Program-made: the position numbers and the translations under genes
In this document: positions 41,154 to 49,166 of the stretch, piece by piece
How the letters are laid out: every line of letters starts with the position of its first letter
Position numbering within the stretch: position 1 is the stretch's first letter
DNA from: Nocardia pneumoniae NBRC 100136
Lineage (GTDB): Bacteria > Actinomycetota > Actinomycetes > Mycobacteriales > Mycobacteriaceae
Direction of reading: 5' to 3'
Length of the DNA: 64,000 nt
NCBI RefSeq assembly: GCF_000308755.1
Contig: NZ_BAGF01000152.1
Location: 124,001-188,000 of the forward strand
The notes under the pieces: model-generated
What the model was told of the DNA's origin: nothing
Databases searched by the model: none
What the model saw: the letters and a program-made list of their open reading frames with translations, nothing else

Positions 41154-42452
41154 ATGACGGTTCGGACCTTCACCGCCCCGATCGCGGTGCTGATGGTTTT
41201 CGCGGCGCTGCTCGCCACCATGTACCTCGGCTACTCCGGCAATACCGAGAAGAACCTGCACGACTTCCCGGTGGCCCTGGTCAACCAGGACGTGGGCGAC
41301 ACGATCGACGGCAAGCCCGCCAATATCGGCGCTCAGGTCACCGACGCGCTTGTCGCGGGCATCTCGCCGGACAAGATCGACCTGCGCGTGGTCGGCATCT
41401 CCGAGGCGCGCAAACAGTTGGGGGAGGGCGAGGTCTACGGCGCGATCGTCATCCCGTCCGATTTCACCAAACGGCTGGCCATCCTCGGCGCGGGCGCCGT
41501 GGTGCCCGGCGAGATCGAGCGCCCGGTGATCACGGTCCACACCAACCCCCGCGTCGGCCCCTACACCACCGGGATCATGCAGCGTATCGCCGACCGCGCG
41601 CTGAACCGCGTGGACGAGACGGTCGGCAAGAACCTGACCGATCAGGTGAACGCCGCCCTCGCCGCGGGTCCCGGCACGCCGACCGAGCCCAGTGGCGCCG
41701 CCCGGCTGATGCTCACCGACCCGGTGCAGATCGTCACCGCGCCCTACCATCCCATGGACGAATCCGCCGGGCAGGGCCTCGTCGCGTTCTTCTACACCTT
41801 GATCCTGCTGCTCGCGGGCTTCACCGGCGCCATGATCATCCACACTCTGGTCGATTCGGTCCTCGGCTTCACTCCCACCGAATACGGCCCGTGGTTCGTG
41901 CATCCCCCGGCCACCGGGATTTCCCGCTTCCGCACCCTGCTGGTGAAATGGGCGGTCATCGCCACCGCGGCGCCGATTCTGTCCGGGATATTCCTCGCCG
42001 TGGCAACGACATTGGACGTTCCGCTGGGCAGTCCGCTGCTGTTGTGGCTGTACGGAACCCTGGCCATCATCGCCGTCGGCGTGACCGCGCTGGCCGTCCT
42101 CGCCGCCTTCGGCACCGCGGGACTGATGGTCAACCTGGTGCTGTTCGTCGTTCTCGGCCTGCCGTCCTCGGCGGCCACGGTCCCCCTGGAAGCGACGCCC
42201 ACCTACATCGCGAAACTGGCCGCGTTCGAACCCATGCACCAGATCTACTTGGCGGTGCGCGCCATCCTGTTCTTCGACGCGCATATCGAAGCCGGTTTGG
42301 GCCAGGGGCTGTGGATGACGGTGCTCGGCCTCGGCGTGGGCCTGCTCCTCGGCGCGGGCGTCACCTACGCCTACGACCGCCGCGGGCTGCACCGTGCCAC
42401 TTCCCCGATTGATACCTCGGTGGTCATGGGCGCGCCCGCGATCGCTCGGTAA
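41154..42452 (+). CDS. YhgE/Pip-like (DUF3533-type) membrane protein
   Basis: A 432-residue membrane protein with one N-terminal helix (TAPIAVLMVFAALLATMYLG), a large outer domain (VALVNQDVGDTIDGKPANIG, AIVIPSDFTKRLA) and five or so C-terminal helices. This is the ABC-2-like layout of YhgE/Pip and DUF3533 proteins. Relatives act in phage infection, type VII-linked export or small-molecule export. The ATG is set by the domain start and the operator just upstream; the TTG at 41118 would lie inside the operator. It is controlled, by inference, by the divergent TetR. Confidence 0.8.
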   Translation: MTVRTFTAPIAVLMVFAALLATMYLGYSGNTEKNLHDFPVALVNQDVGDTIDGKPANIGAQVTDALVAGISPDKIDLRVVGISEARKQLGEGEVYGAIVIPSDFTKRLAILGAGAVVPGEIERPVITVHTNPRVGPYTTGIMQRIADRALNRVDETVGKNLTDQVNAALAAGPGTPTEPSGAARLMLTDPVQIVTAPYHPMDESAGQGLVAFFYTLILLLAGFTGAMIIHTLVDSVLGFTPTEYGPWFVHPPATGISRFRTLLVKWAVIATAAPILSGIFLAVATTLDVPLGSPLLLWLYGTLAIIAVGVTALAVLAAFGTAGLMVNLVLFVVLGLPSSAATVPLEATPTYIAKLAAFEPMHQIYLAVRAILFFDAHIEAGLGQGLWMTVLGLGVGLLLGAGVTYAYDRRGLHRATSPIDTSVVMGAPAIAR

Positions 42453-42726
42453 TTGTGCTGTCCGCCCGAGCCGGGTGCGGGGGGCTCGGGTTCGGCAAGG
42501 CTGGCGTCGCTCGGTGGTTGCGACCGGATCGACGCCGGTACTTCGGCGGATTCCGGCTCCCCGCATCGATATCGATCGCTAACGGCGTGCCCGACGCCCA
42601 CGATGGAATCGGTGAATCAGTGTGGTGGACAGGGGATCCGCGGACGAGCGCGCCGCCTCGACTGTGCCGACAGCGTCGGGCATCGACTATCACCTTGCCC
42701 CGTACAGCGCCATCCAAGGAGCCGCC

Positions 42727-43713
42727 ATGAACCCGCAGCCACAGCAGCCCGCGCAGCCTCAGCAGCATGGGCACACGTTGCCGGGCATGGACTTTCATGC
42801 CGGGGCGATACCGCAGCACGGCGACCCATTGCCGGGGGCGGATTTCGGGGCCGAGCATCACGACGTGAACAAGCAGCTCATGGAGTTCAAACACCATGAC
42901 CCGCTGCCGCCTGGGCCGCATACGCTGCACCATTTCGGCAAAGGTGACCAGTCGAACCATCCTTCGGCGGTGCCACATGCGGCGGGGCAGGAGTTTTCGG
43001 TACCACATGCGACGGCCGGTCCAATCGCTTCCACGGGGGCGGTGGGGAACAGCGGCCATGCGATAGGTGCCGGTCATGCGGGAGGCCCGGGGATTCCGGG
43101 CGGTGCTGGGCATGCGGTGAGCGCGGGGCAGGCCGGGGTCGCTGGTCACGCGGGAAGTGCCGGGCACGTCGGGGGCGCAGAACACGTGGGGCCGTCGGCC
43201 GGACATGCGGGTTCGACGACATCGGGGCACACAGCGGTCTATCAGGTCGGGAGTGTCCCCGAGGCGACCGCCGAGGCATTCCGAGCCCACTCTTCGCACC
43301 ACCAGTCCACGACCAACCATCACTCGGGAAGTCACCCGCGCCCGCCCGCCGCGACTCCCGGTTCCGGCCAGCCGGATCATCAGTGGGACGGCCAGATACG
43401 TAACCCCGTCCACACCGGCGGGCAGCCGATCAACACGGAAGACAAGCCGGTCAAGACCTTCGAAAACCACTTCGAACACCAGAAGGAGTCGGCGCCACCG
43501 CTGGCGAGTGGCCCAGCCCATGGCCAGGCTGTCGGTTCGCCCGCGTCAGGCCAACCGGCGCACCTCGGCTTCGACTTCGGCGATCCGCTCGGAGACCACG
43601 GCTTCCACTCGGGTACCGGCGCACCGGGCCAGGGTTTCGAGCACACGGGTTCGCCGTCGGGTGACAGCGGATTCGGGGGTCCGGCCGAGTTCGGCCCGAT
43701 GCCCGGTATGTGA
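42727..43713 (+). CDS. His/Gly-rich low-complexity repeat protein
   Basis: A 328-residue, unrecognised, probably disordered protein. The N-terminus is Q/P-rich (MNPQPQQPAQPQQHGHTLPG) with twin segments LPGMDFHAG and LPGADFGAE. Residues 110-170 are a run of irregular GHA/GHV repeats spaced about 6-8 residues (SGHAIGAGHAGGPG, VAGHAGSAGHVGG). The C-terminus is rich in FDFGDPLGDHGFHSG-like segments. Many histidines suggest metal binding or phase behaviour. There is no signal peptide or membrane helix. AAGGAG precedes ATG 42727. It is tail-to-tail with the TPR-PH gene, five bases apart. Confidence 0.65.
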   Translation: MNPQPQQPAQPQQHGHTLPGMDFHAGAIPQHGDPLPGADFGAEHHDVNKQLMEFKHHDPLPPGPHTLHHFGKGDQSNHPSAVPHAAGQEFSVPHATAGPIASTGAVGNSGHAIGAGHAGGPGIPGGAGHAVSAGQAGVAGHAGSAGHVGGAEHVGPSAGHAGSTTSGHTAVYQVGSVPEATAEAFRAHSSHHQSTTNHHSGSHPRPPAATPGSGQPDHQWDGQIRNPVHTGGQPINTEDKPVKTFENHFEHQKESAPPLASGPAHGQAVGSPASGQPAHLGFDFGDPLGDHGFHSGTGAPGQGFEHTGSPSGDSGFGGPAEFGPMPGM

Positions 43714-43718
43714 GGCCG

Positions 43719-44627
43719 TCAGGTCCACGGCCCGCGAATCGGCAGCCGCTCCGGCGGAATCCGCGACTGCAGGAAGCCGCGCACCTCTTCGACTTCGCGG
43801 GGCGACCCGATGCCGCGGAGCTCGACGCGCCGTGTGGTGGACGCGGTGTCGTTGTACGACACGCTCAGTGACGCAGTATGTGTCAGGTAGTTCAGCGGCT
43901 TGCGGACATATGTCGGTGGTTCGGTGATCTGGTAGTACCAGACGAACTGCTTGACGCGGCGCAGCACGCCGGTGCTCACATCCATGCCATGGTCGTAGAG
44001 CTGAGCGGTGTACATCCGGGTCCGGATGAAGATGGTGAGCGGGGAGAGGAGGATGTTGGCAACGAGTCCGAGCGCGAGCAGGAACATCGGGTAGACCAGC
44101 AGCAACCCGCCCTCGACATCGATCAGCCTGAGCAGCGGTATCGCGAGGATCATCAGCACGAGAATCCCCGCCGACCTCAGCGGCAGGATGTGCCGCCCGC
44201 GCAGCCGCAGACTCTTGCGATCGTTGCCCTTGTCGGCGACGAAGGACTGCTCGATCATCCGCCGCACCGGCGGCACCGCCGTCGCCCGCTCGCACTGGTG
44301 GAGCCGGGCCTCAGCGTCGGCGAAGTCGTTCACCGCCAGTACCTTCCGGTATCTGGCGGCCGCACCGGCGAGGTCGCCCTCGTCCTGCTGGATCCTGCCG
44401 AGCTGGTACTCGGCCGCATAGTGTCCGGGATGCGCGTCCACTACCCGCAGCAGACTCTCCCGCGCCTCGCGGCGTCGTCCGAGATCGAGCTGGCACACCG
44501 CCAGCGCGTAGCGGGCGCCGATATCCCCGGGCCGATCGGCCAGCAGCTGGGCGAGCACCGCGCTCGCCTCGGCCGCCCGCCCGTCTCGCCGCAGCATCTT
44601 GGCATGTTCATAGCGCGGATCCGGCAC
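43719..44627 (-). CDS. TPR plus membrane PH-like protein
   Basis: A 302-residue protein. Residues 1-110 hold three TPR-like helix pairs (AASAVLAQLLADRPGDIGAR, RRREARESLLRVVDAHPGHY, DLAGAAARYRKVLAVNDFAD). Two membrane helices follow (SAGILVLMILAIPLLRLI and LLLVYPMFLLALGLVANILL). The C-terminus resembles a bacterial PH (bPH2-like) domain (DVSTGVLRRVKQFVWYYQIT, ASLSVSYNDTASTTRRVELR). The domain order TPR-TM-PH is unusual. The start is GTG 44627 after AGGGGAA. Confidence 0.65.
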   Translation of the reverse strand: MPDPRYEHAKMLRRDGRAAEASAVLAQLLADRPGDIGARYALAVCQLDLGRRREARESLLRVVDAHPGHYAAEYQLGRIQQDEGDLAGAAARYRKVLAVNDFADAEARLHQCERATAVPPVRRMIEQSFVADKGNDRKSLRLRGRHILPLRSAGILVLMILAIPLLRLIDVEGGLLLVYPMFLLALGLVANILLSPLTIFIRTRMYTAQLYDHGMDVSTGVLRRVKQFVWYYQITEPPTYVRKPLNYLTHTASLSVSYNDTASTTRRVELRGIGSPREVEEVRGFLQSRIPPERLPIRGPWT

Positions 44628-44803
44628 GATGCTTCCCCTGTCCTGCGGCTGACCCCGTACTAGGTGTTCGTCACCCGAGTTCGACCCGTTACCGATGTTT
44701 CAGCGACGAATGCGAAGATGAAAAACGCGCCCCAGCAACCGGTTACATGGCCGAAAAAGTCGGGTGGCATCATGGCCGCAGAGGGCGAGTGGACCGCACC
44801 TGG

Positions 44804-45430
44804 TCAAAGCTCAGTGGGTGCGGGCAGTCCGGCCGCGTTGCGCATGGCGGCTCTTCCGCGGTCGGCGGCGGAACGATCGCCGAGCAACTGGATCTCCTGG
44901 TTCACCGCCATGGAGATGCCGATGAGGACGGTGGCGACTTCTTCGGCAGGTCGACGCAGGGCGGATGTTTCAGCTTGCGCCGCAGTGACTTCGGCGGTGA
45001 GGAAGATGCGCCAGTCGGTGACCACGGTCCGCAGCCGGTCGCGCAGGGGCCCCGGCCGTCCATCCAGTTCGGTCGATGCCGCGGTGACGAAACACCCTCC
45101 AGGAAAAGGGCATTCGGTCAGGTACTCGATCCAGATGTCGATCAGCCGTGCCAGGCGACCAGCGCCCGGTGGCAACTCGGCGAGTGGTTCGATGACGGCT
45201 GCGCGAAAGATTCGTCCAGCCTGTTCCAGCGCGGCGCGCTGCAGGTTCTCGCGGGATCCGAAGGGGCCGACGACACCGGCCTTGCTCATACCGAGCCGGT
45301 CGGCGAGTGCGCCGATCGTGAGGCCGTCCACACCGATCCGCGACGCGTCCTCGACGGCGACCCGGACGATCCGTTCCTTGGTGCGGGCCGCTTCGGCGTG
45401 TGAACTGCGTGGAGACACGAAGCCCATCAT
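44804..45430 (-). CDS. TetR-family regulator
   Basis: A 208-residue TetR regulator: RTKERIVRVAVEDASRIGVD, HTH GALADRLGMSKAGVVGPFGS, and a C-terminal domain with ECPFPGGCFVTAASTELDGR, the TetR_C_13/YfiR-type pattern with a cysteine in GGCF. The first ATG directly abuts a large perfect inverted repeat, leaving no RBS, so the mRNA is probably leaderless. It likely represses itself and the divergent TIGR03086 gene. Confidence 0.87.
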   Translation of the reverse strand: MMGFVSPRSSHAEAARTKERIVRVAVEDASRIGVDGLTIGALADRLGMSKAGVVGPFGSRENLQRAALEQAGRIFRAAVIEPLAELPPGAGRLARLIDIWIEYLTECPFPGGCFVTAASTELDGRPGPLRDRLRTVVTDWRIFLTAEVTAAQAETSALRRPAEEVATVLIGISMAVNQEIQLLGDRSAADRGRAAMRNAAGLPAPTEL

Positions 45431-45474
45431 AACGTCCGGTCGTTCGCTAACCTGATAGCGAACGACCGGACGTT
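45431..45474. promoter_or_regulatory. 19-bp perfect inverted repeat operator
   Basis: Arms at 45431-45449 and 45456-45474 are perfect reverse complements around a 6-bp spacer. Each arm contains AACGTCCGGTCGTT or its complement, itself nearly palindromic, so the site can bind two TetR dimers. It starts at the base next to the tetR start codon. Confidence 0.8.
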
Positions 45475-45490
45475 AATTTATGGAGGAACC

Positions 45491-46060
45491 TTGAGCGATC
45501 TACTGCGGCTCGACGCGACGGCCTTGGCGCTGATCGGCCACGATGTGGCCACCGTCTCCGATGTCGACCTCGGTGCGCCGACGCCGTGTACCGGTTGGAC
45601 GGTCGCGGACCTGATCGAGCACATGAACGAACGACATGAGGCCGTCATCGCGACGGTGTTCGCGCCGCTCGAAGGCCATGTCGACGATCCACGCGATGGC
45701 TTCGCCCGCACCGCCGCCCGGTGGGTGGTGGCGATGGAACGGACCGGCGATGTCGTGCATCTGCCCGAAGCCGGCGCGATGGCGACCGATCTGGTGCTCT
45801 CGGTCCACTTCGTCGACATGCTGACGCACCGCTGGGACCTGGCGCGTGCGCTCGGCCGGCCCTGCACGGTGCCGGACCGTCTCACCGCGGCAGCGCTGCC
45901 GATCGCGCGGTCGATCACGGCCCCGGGTAGCCGGCTCAATGGTCCGGGCGGGGTTTACCATCCGTCGCTTGCGGAGGACCGAGCGCTGTCCGCGATGGAC
46001 AACATCGCGGCCCTCCTGGGCCGGGACCCGCGCTGGCATGGTGCGGACGTTCCGAAGTAG
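45491..46060 (+). CDS. TIGR03086-type (DinB/maleylpyruvate isomerase-like) protein
   Basis: A 189-residue four-helix-bundle protein: DLGAPTPCTGWTVADLIEHM with the metal-ligand histidine, and HFVDMLTHRWDLARALGRP. This is the TIGR03086 branch of the DinB/mycothiol-dependent isomerase superfamily; members are thought to bind a divalent metal and use mycothiol, here inferred. The TTG start is fixed by GGAGGA nine bases before it. It is the likely target of the divergent TetR. Confidence 0.82.
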   Translation: MSDLLRLDATALALIGHDVATVSDVDLGAPTPCTGWTVADLIEHMNERHEAVIATVFAPLEGHVDDPRDGFARTAARWVVAMERTGDVVHLPEAGAMATDLVLSVHFVDMLTHRWDLARALGRPCTVPDRLTAAALPIARSITAPGSRLNGPGGVYHPSLAEDRALSAMDNIAALLGRDPRWHGADVPK

Positions 46061-46062
46061 TA

Positions 46063-46422
46063 CTACCTGCCACGCTCGTCGAGGTGTCTCCGCAATGCGT
46101 CGAGCTGGCTGTCCCAATCGCGGGTGAGCGCGGCCAGAAACTGTTGCGCCACTTGCATCGGGCCGGAGTTCAGCCGGTAGCGGATCCGGCGTCGTTCTCC
46201 GGGTTCGGCGGTCACCAGGCCCGCGTCCGCCAACAGGGCGAGGTGCTTGGCGATCGCCTGCCGCGTGATCGGCAGGCGATCGGCCAGATCCGTTGCGGTA
46301 GCGGGGCCGCCGGCTGCCAACGCGGCCAGGATGCCGCGGCGGCTGGGGTCGGCCAGGGCGACGAAGACCTGCTCGGCGACCGCCTCGATGTCAGGCTGCG
46401 TCAAGGTATTCGACCAGTTCAC
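46063..46422 (-). CDS. ArsR-family regulator
   Basis: A 119-residue winged-helix regulator: IEAVAEQVFVALADPSRRGI then LAALAAGGPATATDLADRLP, recognition helix ITRQAIAKHLALLADAGLV and the wing GERRRIRYRL. It belongs to the ArsR group that is co-encoded with AHSA1/SRPBCC proteins. It overlaps the end of the upstream AHSA1 gene: by 32 bp from GTG 46422, or 14 bp if TTG 46404 is used. It probably controls the pair through palindromes upstream of the AHSA1 gene. Confidence 0.87.
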   Translation of the reverse strand: MNWSNTLTQPDIEAVAEQVFVALADPSRRGILAALAAGGPATATDLADRLPITRQAIAKHLALLADAGLVTAEPGERRRIRYRLNSGPMQVAQQFLAALTRDWDSQLDALRRHLDERGR

Positions 46423-46822
46423 CCAGCTCGCTCGCCCAGCCCTCGGTGTTGCCGTCGAAGGCCTTGCGGTGGTCGTCGGCCGACAGTTGAGCGAAGCCCG
46501 TTTCCGTCACTGTGAGCCGGGTCCCCGCGCCGACCGGTTCCAGCGTGAATTCGACGTACGTGCGGCGTGGGTCGTCTTCTGGCAATCCGTAGATGTGCCA
46601 GGTGAACCCGAACACGTTCGGCTCCTCGACCCGCTCGATCCGCATATCGGCGCTGTGGCCGTTCTTCCAGGTCATCTGCGCGGCGCCACCGGGACGCAGG
46701 TCGATCGTCGCCGAATGACCGAACCACGTGCCGAGGCCCTCTGTCGTGGTCAGCGCCGCCCACACCTTGGCGGGCGCGTGGGCGAGCTCGACTGTCCGCA
46801 CGATCTGATCAGGGAATCCCAT
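46391..46822 (-). CDS. AHSA1/SRPBCC-domain protein
   Basis: A 143-residue START-like fold protein: DQIVRTVELAHAPAKVWAAL, TTEGLGTWFGHSATIDLRPG, FGFTWHIYGLP and a C-terminal helix with NTEGWASELGELVEYLD. AHSA1-type SRPBCC proteins bind hydrophobic ligands; the ligand is unknown. ATG 46822 follows GGAGG, and longer frames run through the operators. It is the first gene of an operon with arsR. Confidence 0.85.
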   Translation of the reverse strand: MGFPDQIVRTVELAHAPAKVWAALTTTEGLGTWFGHSATIDLRPGGAAQMTWKNGHSADMRIERVEEPNVFGFTWHIYGLPEDDPRRTYVEFTLEPVGAGTRLTVTETGFAQLSADDHRKAFDGNTEGWASELGELVEYLDAA

Positions 46823-46840
46823 AACAACCTCCAGTGTATA

Positions 46841-46885
46841 GCAACCAATCGGTTGCCACTGACAGTATTGCAACCAGTTGGTTGC
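46841..46885. promoter_or_regulatory. tandem ArsR operators
   Basis: GCAACCAATCGGTTGC (46841-46856) and GCAACCAGTTGGTTGC (46870-46885) are two 16-bp near-perfect palindromes 29 bp apart centre to centre, directly upstream of the AHSA1-arsR operon. Confidence 0.75.
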
Positions 46886-47027
46886 GTCAAGAGGTGTCTG
46901 TGTGCGCGTAGAGCCGATGTCGTCCGCGGCCGGTTGGAACCGGTCCGTAGCACTACGCCGGGTCGAGCTGATCGAGATGGCCGCTCGGGCCGAGAACGAC
47001 TCGGCCCGAGCGGGTTTCACCGGTCGG

Positions 47028-47438
47028 TCACAGCGAGAGCAGTACCCGGCGGCCGATCCGCGGATCCGCCAGCGGGCGCAACGCGATCCGCATCAGCGCC
47101 ACCGCGTTGTCGTCGCCCGCGATGCGGTTGGCCCGGACGCAGCCGCAGGCCAGGCACTGGTGGACCAGCAGCCATTCGCCGTCGTCCCGGGCCGACATGC
47201 TCACCGCGGCCATCCGGCCGCGGCAGGACTCGGCCCGGTCGCCCGGTACACGCCGGTCGACGTGCTTGCTGGCCAGGCAGTGCGGACAGTGATTGCGGTG
47301 CGCGGTGCCCGGCGCGACGACAGGGACCTCCCTGCGGCACGCCAAGCAGCGGAACATGTCGCCGGATTCGCCTCCGCGCCCGTGCAATACGTGCTTGGCG
47401 CGCTGGGGACGACGTGCCTCTGGCTTCCTTCGTGGCAT
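47028..47438 (-). CDS. RNHCP-domain protein 1
   Basis: A 136-residue protein with the family motif HRNHCPHCLASKHVD, preceded by FRCLACRREVPVVAPG and followed by LVHQCLACGCVRANRIAGDD. Four CxxC-type pairs suggest two zinc ribbons. The RNHCP family has no established function. ATG 47438 is preferred (AGGGGGTG before it). It begins 10 bp after the end of a second RNHCP gene, so the two form a tandem operon. Confidence 0.82.
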   Translation of the reverse strand: MPRRKPEARRPQRAKHVLHGRGGESGDMFRCLACRREVPVVAPGTAHRNHCPHCLASKHVDRRVPGDRAESCRGRMAAVSMSARDDGEWLLVHQCLACGCVRANRIAGDDNAVALMRIALRPLADPRIGRRVLLSL

Positions 47439-47448
47439 CACGCACCCC

Positions 47449-47832
47449 CTACAGATCGCCGAACACTTCGAGCGGGAACGGCGGCTCGGCCAGCGGGCGC
47501 ACGGCCATGCGCATCAGCATCAGCTGATTGTCATCGCCGCACACGGGGTGCAGCGCGAGCTCGTGACAGCGGGTGCACCGGTGCACCACGGCCCATTCGC
47601 CGGTGCGCAGAACGGCGATCGAGAGCGGAGCCATGCGGGCCCCGCAGTCGGACGCGCCGCCCTCGACCTGGTCGTGGGTGTGCCGGGAACTCAGGCAGCT
47701 CGGGCAGTGGTTGCGCCAGCTGTGGTCCGGCGCGAGCGTCGCGACGACGAGCCCGCAGCGGACACAGGTGAAAGTATCGGTCCGCAGCGACGGGCTGGGA
47801 CCGCGATGGGACGAAGAGGTGTTGCTCGACAC
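47449..47832 (-). CDS. RNHCP-domain protein 2
   Basis: A 127-residue paralog with SWRNHCPSCLSSRHTHD, FTCVRCGLVVATLAPD and VVHRCTRCHELALHPVCGDD, sharing layout and C-terminus (LMRMAVRPLAEP) with its neighbour. The N-terminal 20 residues are Ser-rich. GTG 47832 is chosen for AGGAGTGATC just before it. It is the first gene of the tandem pair. No partner that would reveal the function is nearby. Confidence 0.82.
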   Translation of the reverse strand: MSSNTSSSHRGPSPSLRTDTFTCVRCGLVVATLAPDHSWRNHCPSCLSSRHTHDQVEGGASDCGARMAPLSIAVLRTGEWAVVHRCTRCHELALHPVCGDDNQLMLMRMAVRPLAEPPFPLEVFGDL

Positions 47833-48076
47833 CCGGATCACTCCTAACTGAGCAGTGTGCAATGCAGCAGGAGAAGACCGAGCGCGCCTCGACAAGCGCT
47901 TGCGGCGTCGGCTGGGTCAGGCGTGGCCGGACGGGTCGTTCGAATCCACACGGTGAGGCGCGCTCGGCGCTCGCCGGGACATAAACCACTCCTTCACACG
48001 TCGGCAAACCCTCGCGCTGGCGAGGTCGCGCAACCCTACCGCCGCCCGCCGCGAGGCCACCACCGAATTTCCGGGG

Positions 48077-48640
48077 CTACCCGTTCGGGAGGTCGAGGAT
48101 GAAGCTCCCGGCCCGCGCGACGACCTCCTCGCGGGTGCGCCCGCCGTGATCGGCGGCGAGGAAGTGTTTGCCGATCGCCAGGCAGAAGGCGAGCATGCTG
48201 CGGGCTTCGACCTCCTCCGGGTCCGAGCAGTAGCTGCCGAACAGCTCGCGCAAGTAGTCCATGCGCCGGTTGTCCACCCGGCGCAGCCGCTCGGCGACGC
48301 CGGGGTCGCGCCGGGCCCAATCGCGGACGGCGAGGTCGATCGGGCGCAGCCGGTCATCGGAGAAGGTGAGCAGACCCGCACGCCGCAGCTTCGCGCGCGC
48401 GTCTCCGCCCTCGCGTTCCACGCGGGTGATGACGTCGTCGGTGGTCTCGCGTTCCCAGGTGTCGAGCATCTCGGCCAGCAGCGCGTTCCGGTCGGCGAAG
48501 TGCCCGTAGAAACCGCCTTTGGTGACCCCGAGCGCCGCCGCCAGGCTCTCGATCCGCACGGCCTCCGGGCCGCCCGCCGCCAACGCCGCGAGGCCCTGTT
48601 CGATCCAGCTGCTGCGAGGGGTGCGTGTAACGGCGACCAT
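48077..48640 (-). CDS. TetR-family regulator
   Basis: A 187-residue TetR regulator: SWIEQGLAALAAGGPEAVRI, HTH ESLAAALGVTKGGFYGHFAD, and a C-terminal domain VRDWARRDPGVAERLRRVDN then RRMDYLRELFGSY. This is the common actinobacterial group whose C-terminus reads DxxVRxWAxxD. Its target is unknown; the neighbours on both sides are on the same strand. Confidence 0.87.
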   Translation of the reverse strand: MVAVTRTPRSSWIEQGLAALAAGGPEAVRIESLAAALGVTKGGFYGHFADRNALLAEMLDTWERETTDDVITRVEREGGDARAKLRRAGLLTFSDDRLRPIDLAVRDWARRDPGVAERLRRVDNRRMDYLRELFGSYCSDPEEVEARSMLAFCLAIGKHFLAADHGGRTREEVVARAGSFILDLPNG

Positions 48641-48680
48641 GCCCCAAGTATGGCCGACGGTGTCGACGGCGAATCCGCGC

Positions 48681-49166
48681 CTAGTCGGCGACTACTTCGA
48701 TCTGCGCCTCGTCGACCTTGACGTCCTCGTCAGTGGGGTTGGGCTCGGCCTTCACGCTGATGCGCGCCTTGTCGATGCCCTCGGACTCGAGCTCGGCCGC
48801 GACGTTGTCGCCTCTGGCCTCGGCCAAGGCTTTGGCGGTCGCGGCGTTCGCATCCTTGGCGTAGGTGGTGATCTCCACCTTGGCGTCGGTGCCCCGCAAG
48901 GGAACCGCTACCGCTTTGATGGTGGCGACGTCTCCGCCACTGAGGTCCGAGCTGCCGCTGTCGAAGGTGATCGGCGCGGCGGCCAGCGCCGCGTTGACCG
49001 CATCCTGGATCGCGTTCCGCGCGGTCGTGGCGACACTGCTGCGCATCGGGTGCGTCTGCTCGGTCGTCGGCGTCGTCTCCGCGCCGTCGTCGGTGCCGCA
49101 TGCCGCGGTCATGAGCAGCACGACGGCCGTAGCGGCAATTCCGGTGACGCTTTTCCTGGATATCAT
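48681..49166 (-). CDS. OmpA-like domain lipoprotein
   Basis: A 161-residue exported protein. The signal sequence SVTGIAATAVVLLMTAAC ends at Cys23; the lipobox TAAC has threonine at -3, so lipidation is probable but not canonical. After a Thr-rich linker, residues 65-155 fit an OmpA-like fold (ITFDSGSSDLSGGDVATIKA, and LAEARGDNVAAELESEGID with the conserved RGDNV-type arginine). It lacks the usual TDxxG motif, reading TYAKDAN. It may bind peptidoglycan. AGGAG precedes ATG 49166. Confidence 0.75.
   Translation of the reverse strand: MISRKSVTGIAATAVVLLMTAACGTDDGAETTPTTEQTHPMRSSVATTARNAIQDAVNAALAAAPITFDSGSSDLSGGDVATIKAVAVPLRGTDAKVEITTYAKDANAATAKALAEARGDNVAAELESEGIDKARISVKAEPNPTDEDVKVDEAQIEVVAD

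Noticed and set aside
42727..43713. GHA repeats as a CRISPR or tandem DNA repeat
   Set aside because: The repeat is at protein level with varying codons and spacing; no conserved direct DNA repeat with regular spacers.
46878..47771. 297-codon plus-strand frame over the RNHCP genes
   Set aside because: Antisense to two clear RNHCP genes; C-terminal half is arginine/alanine-rich.
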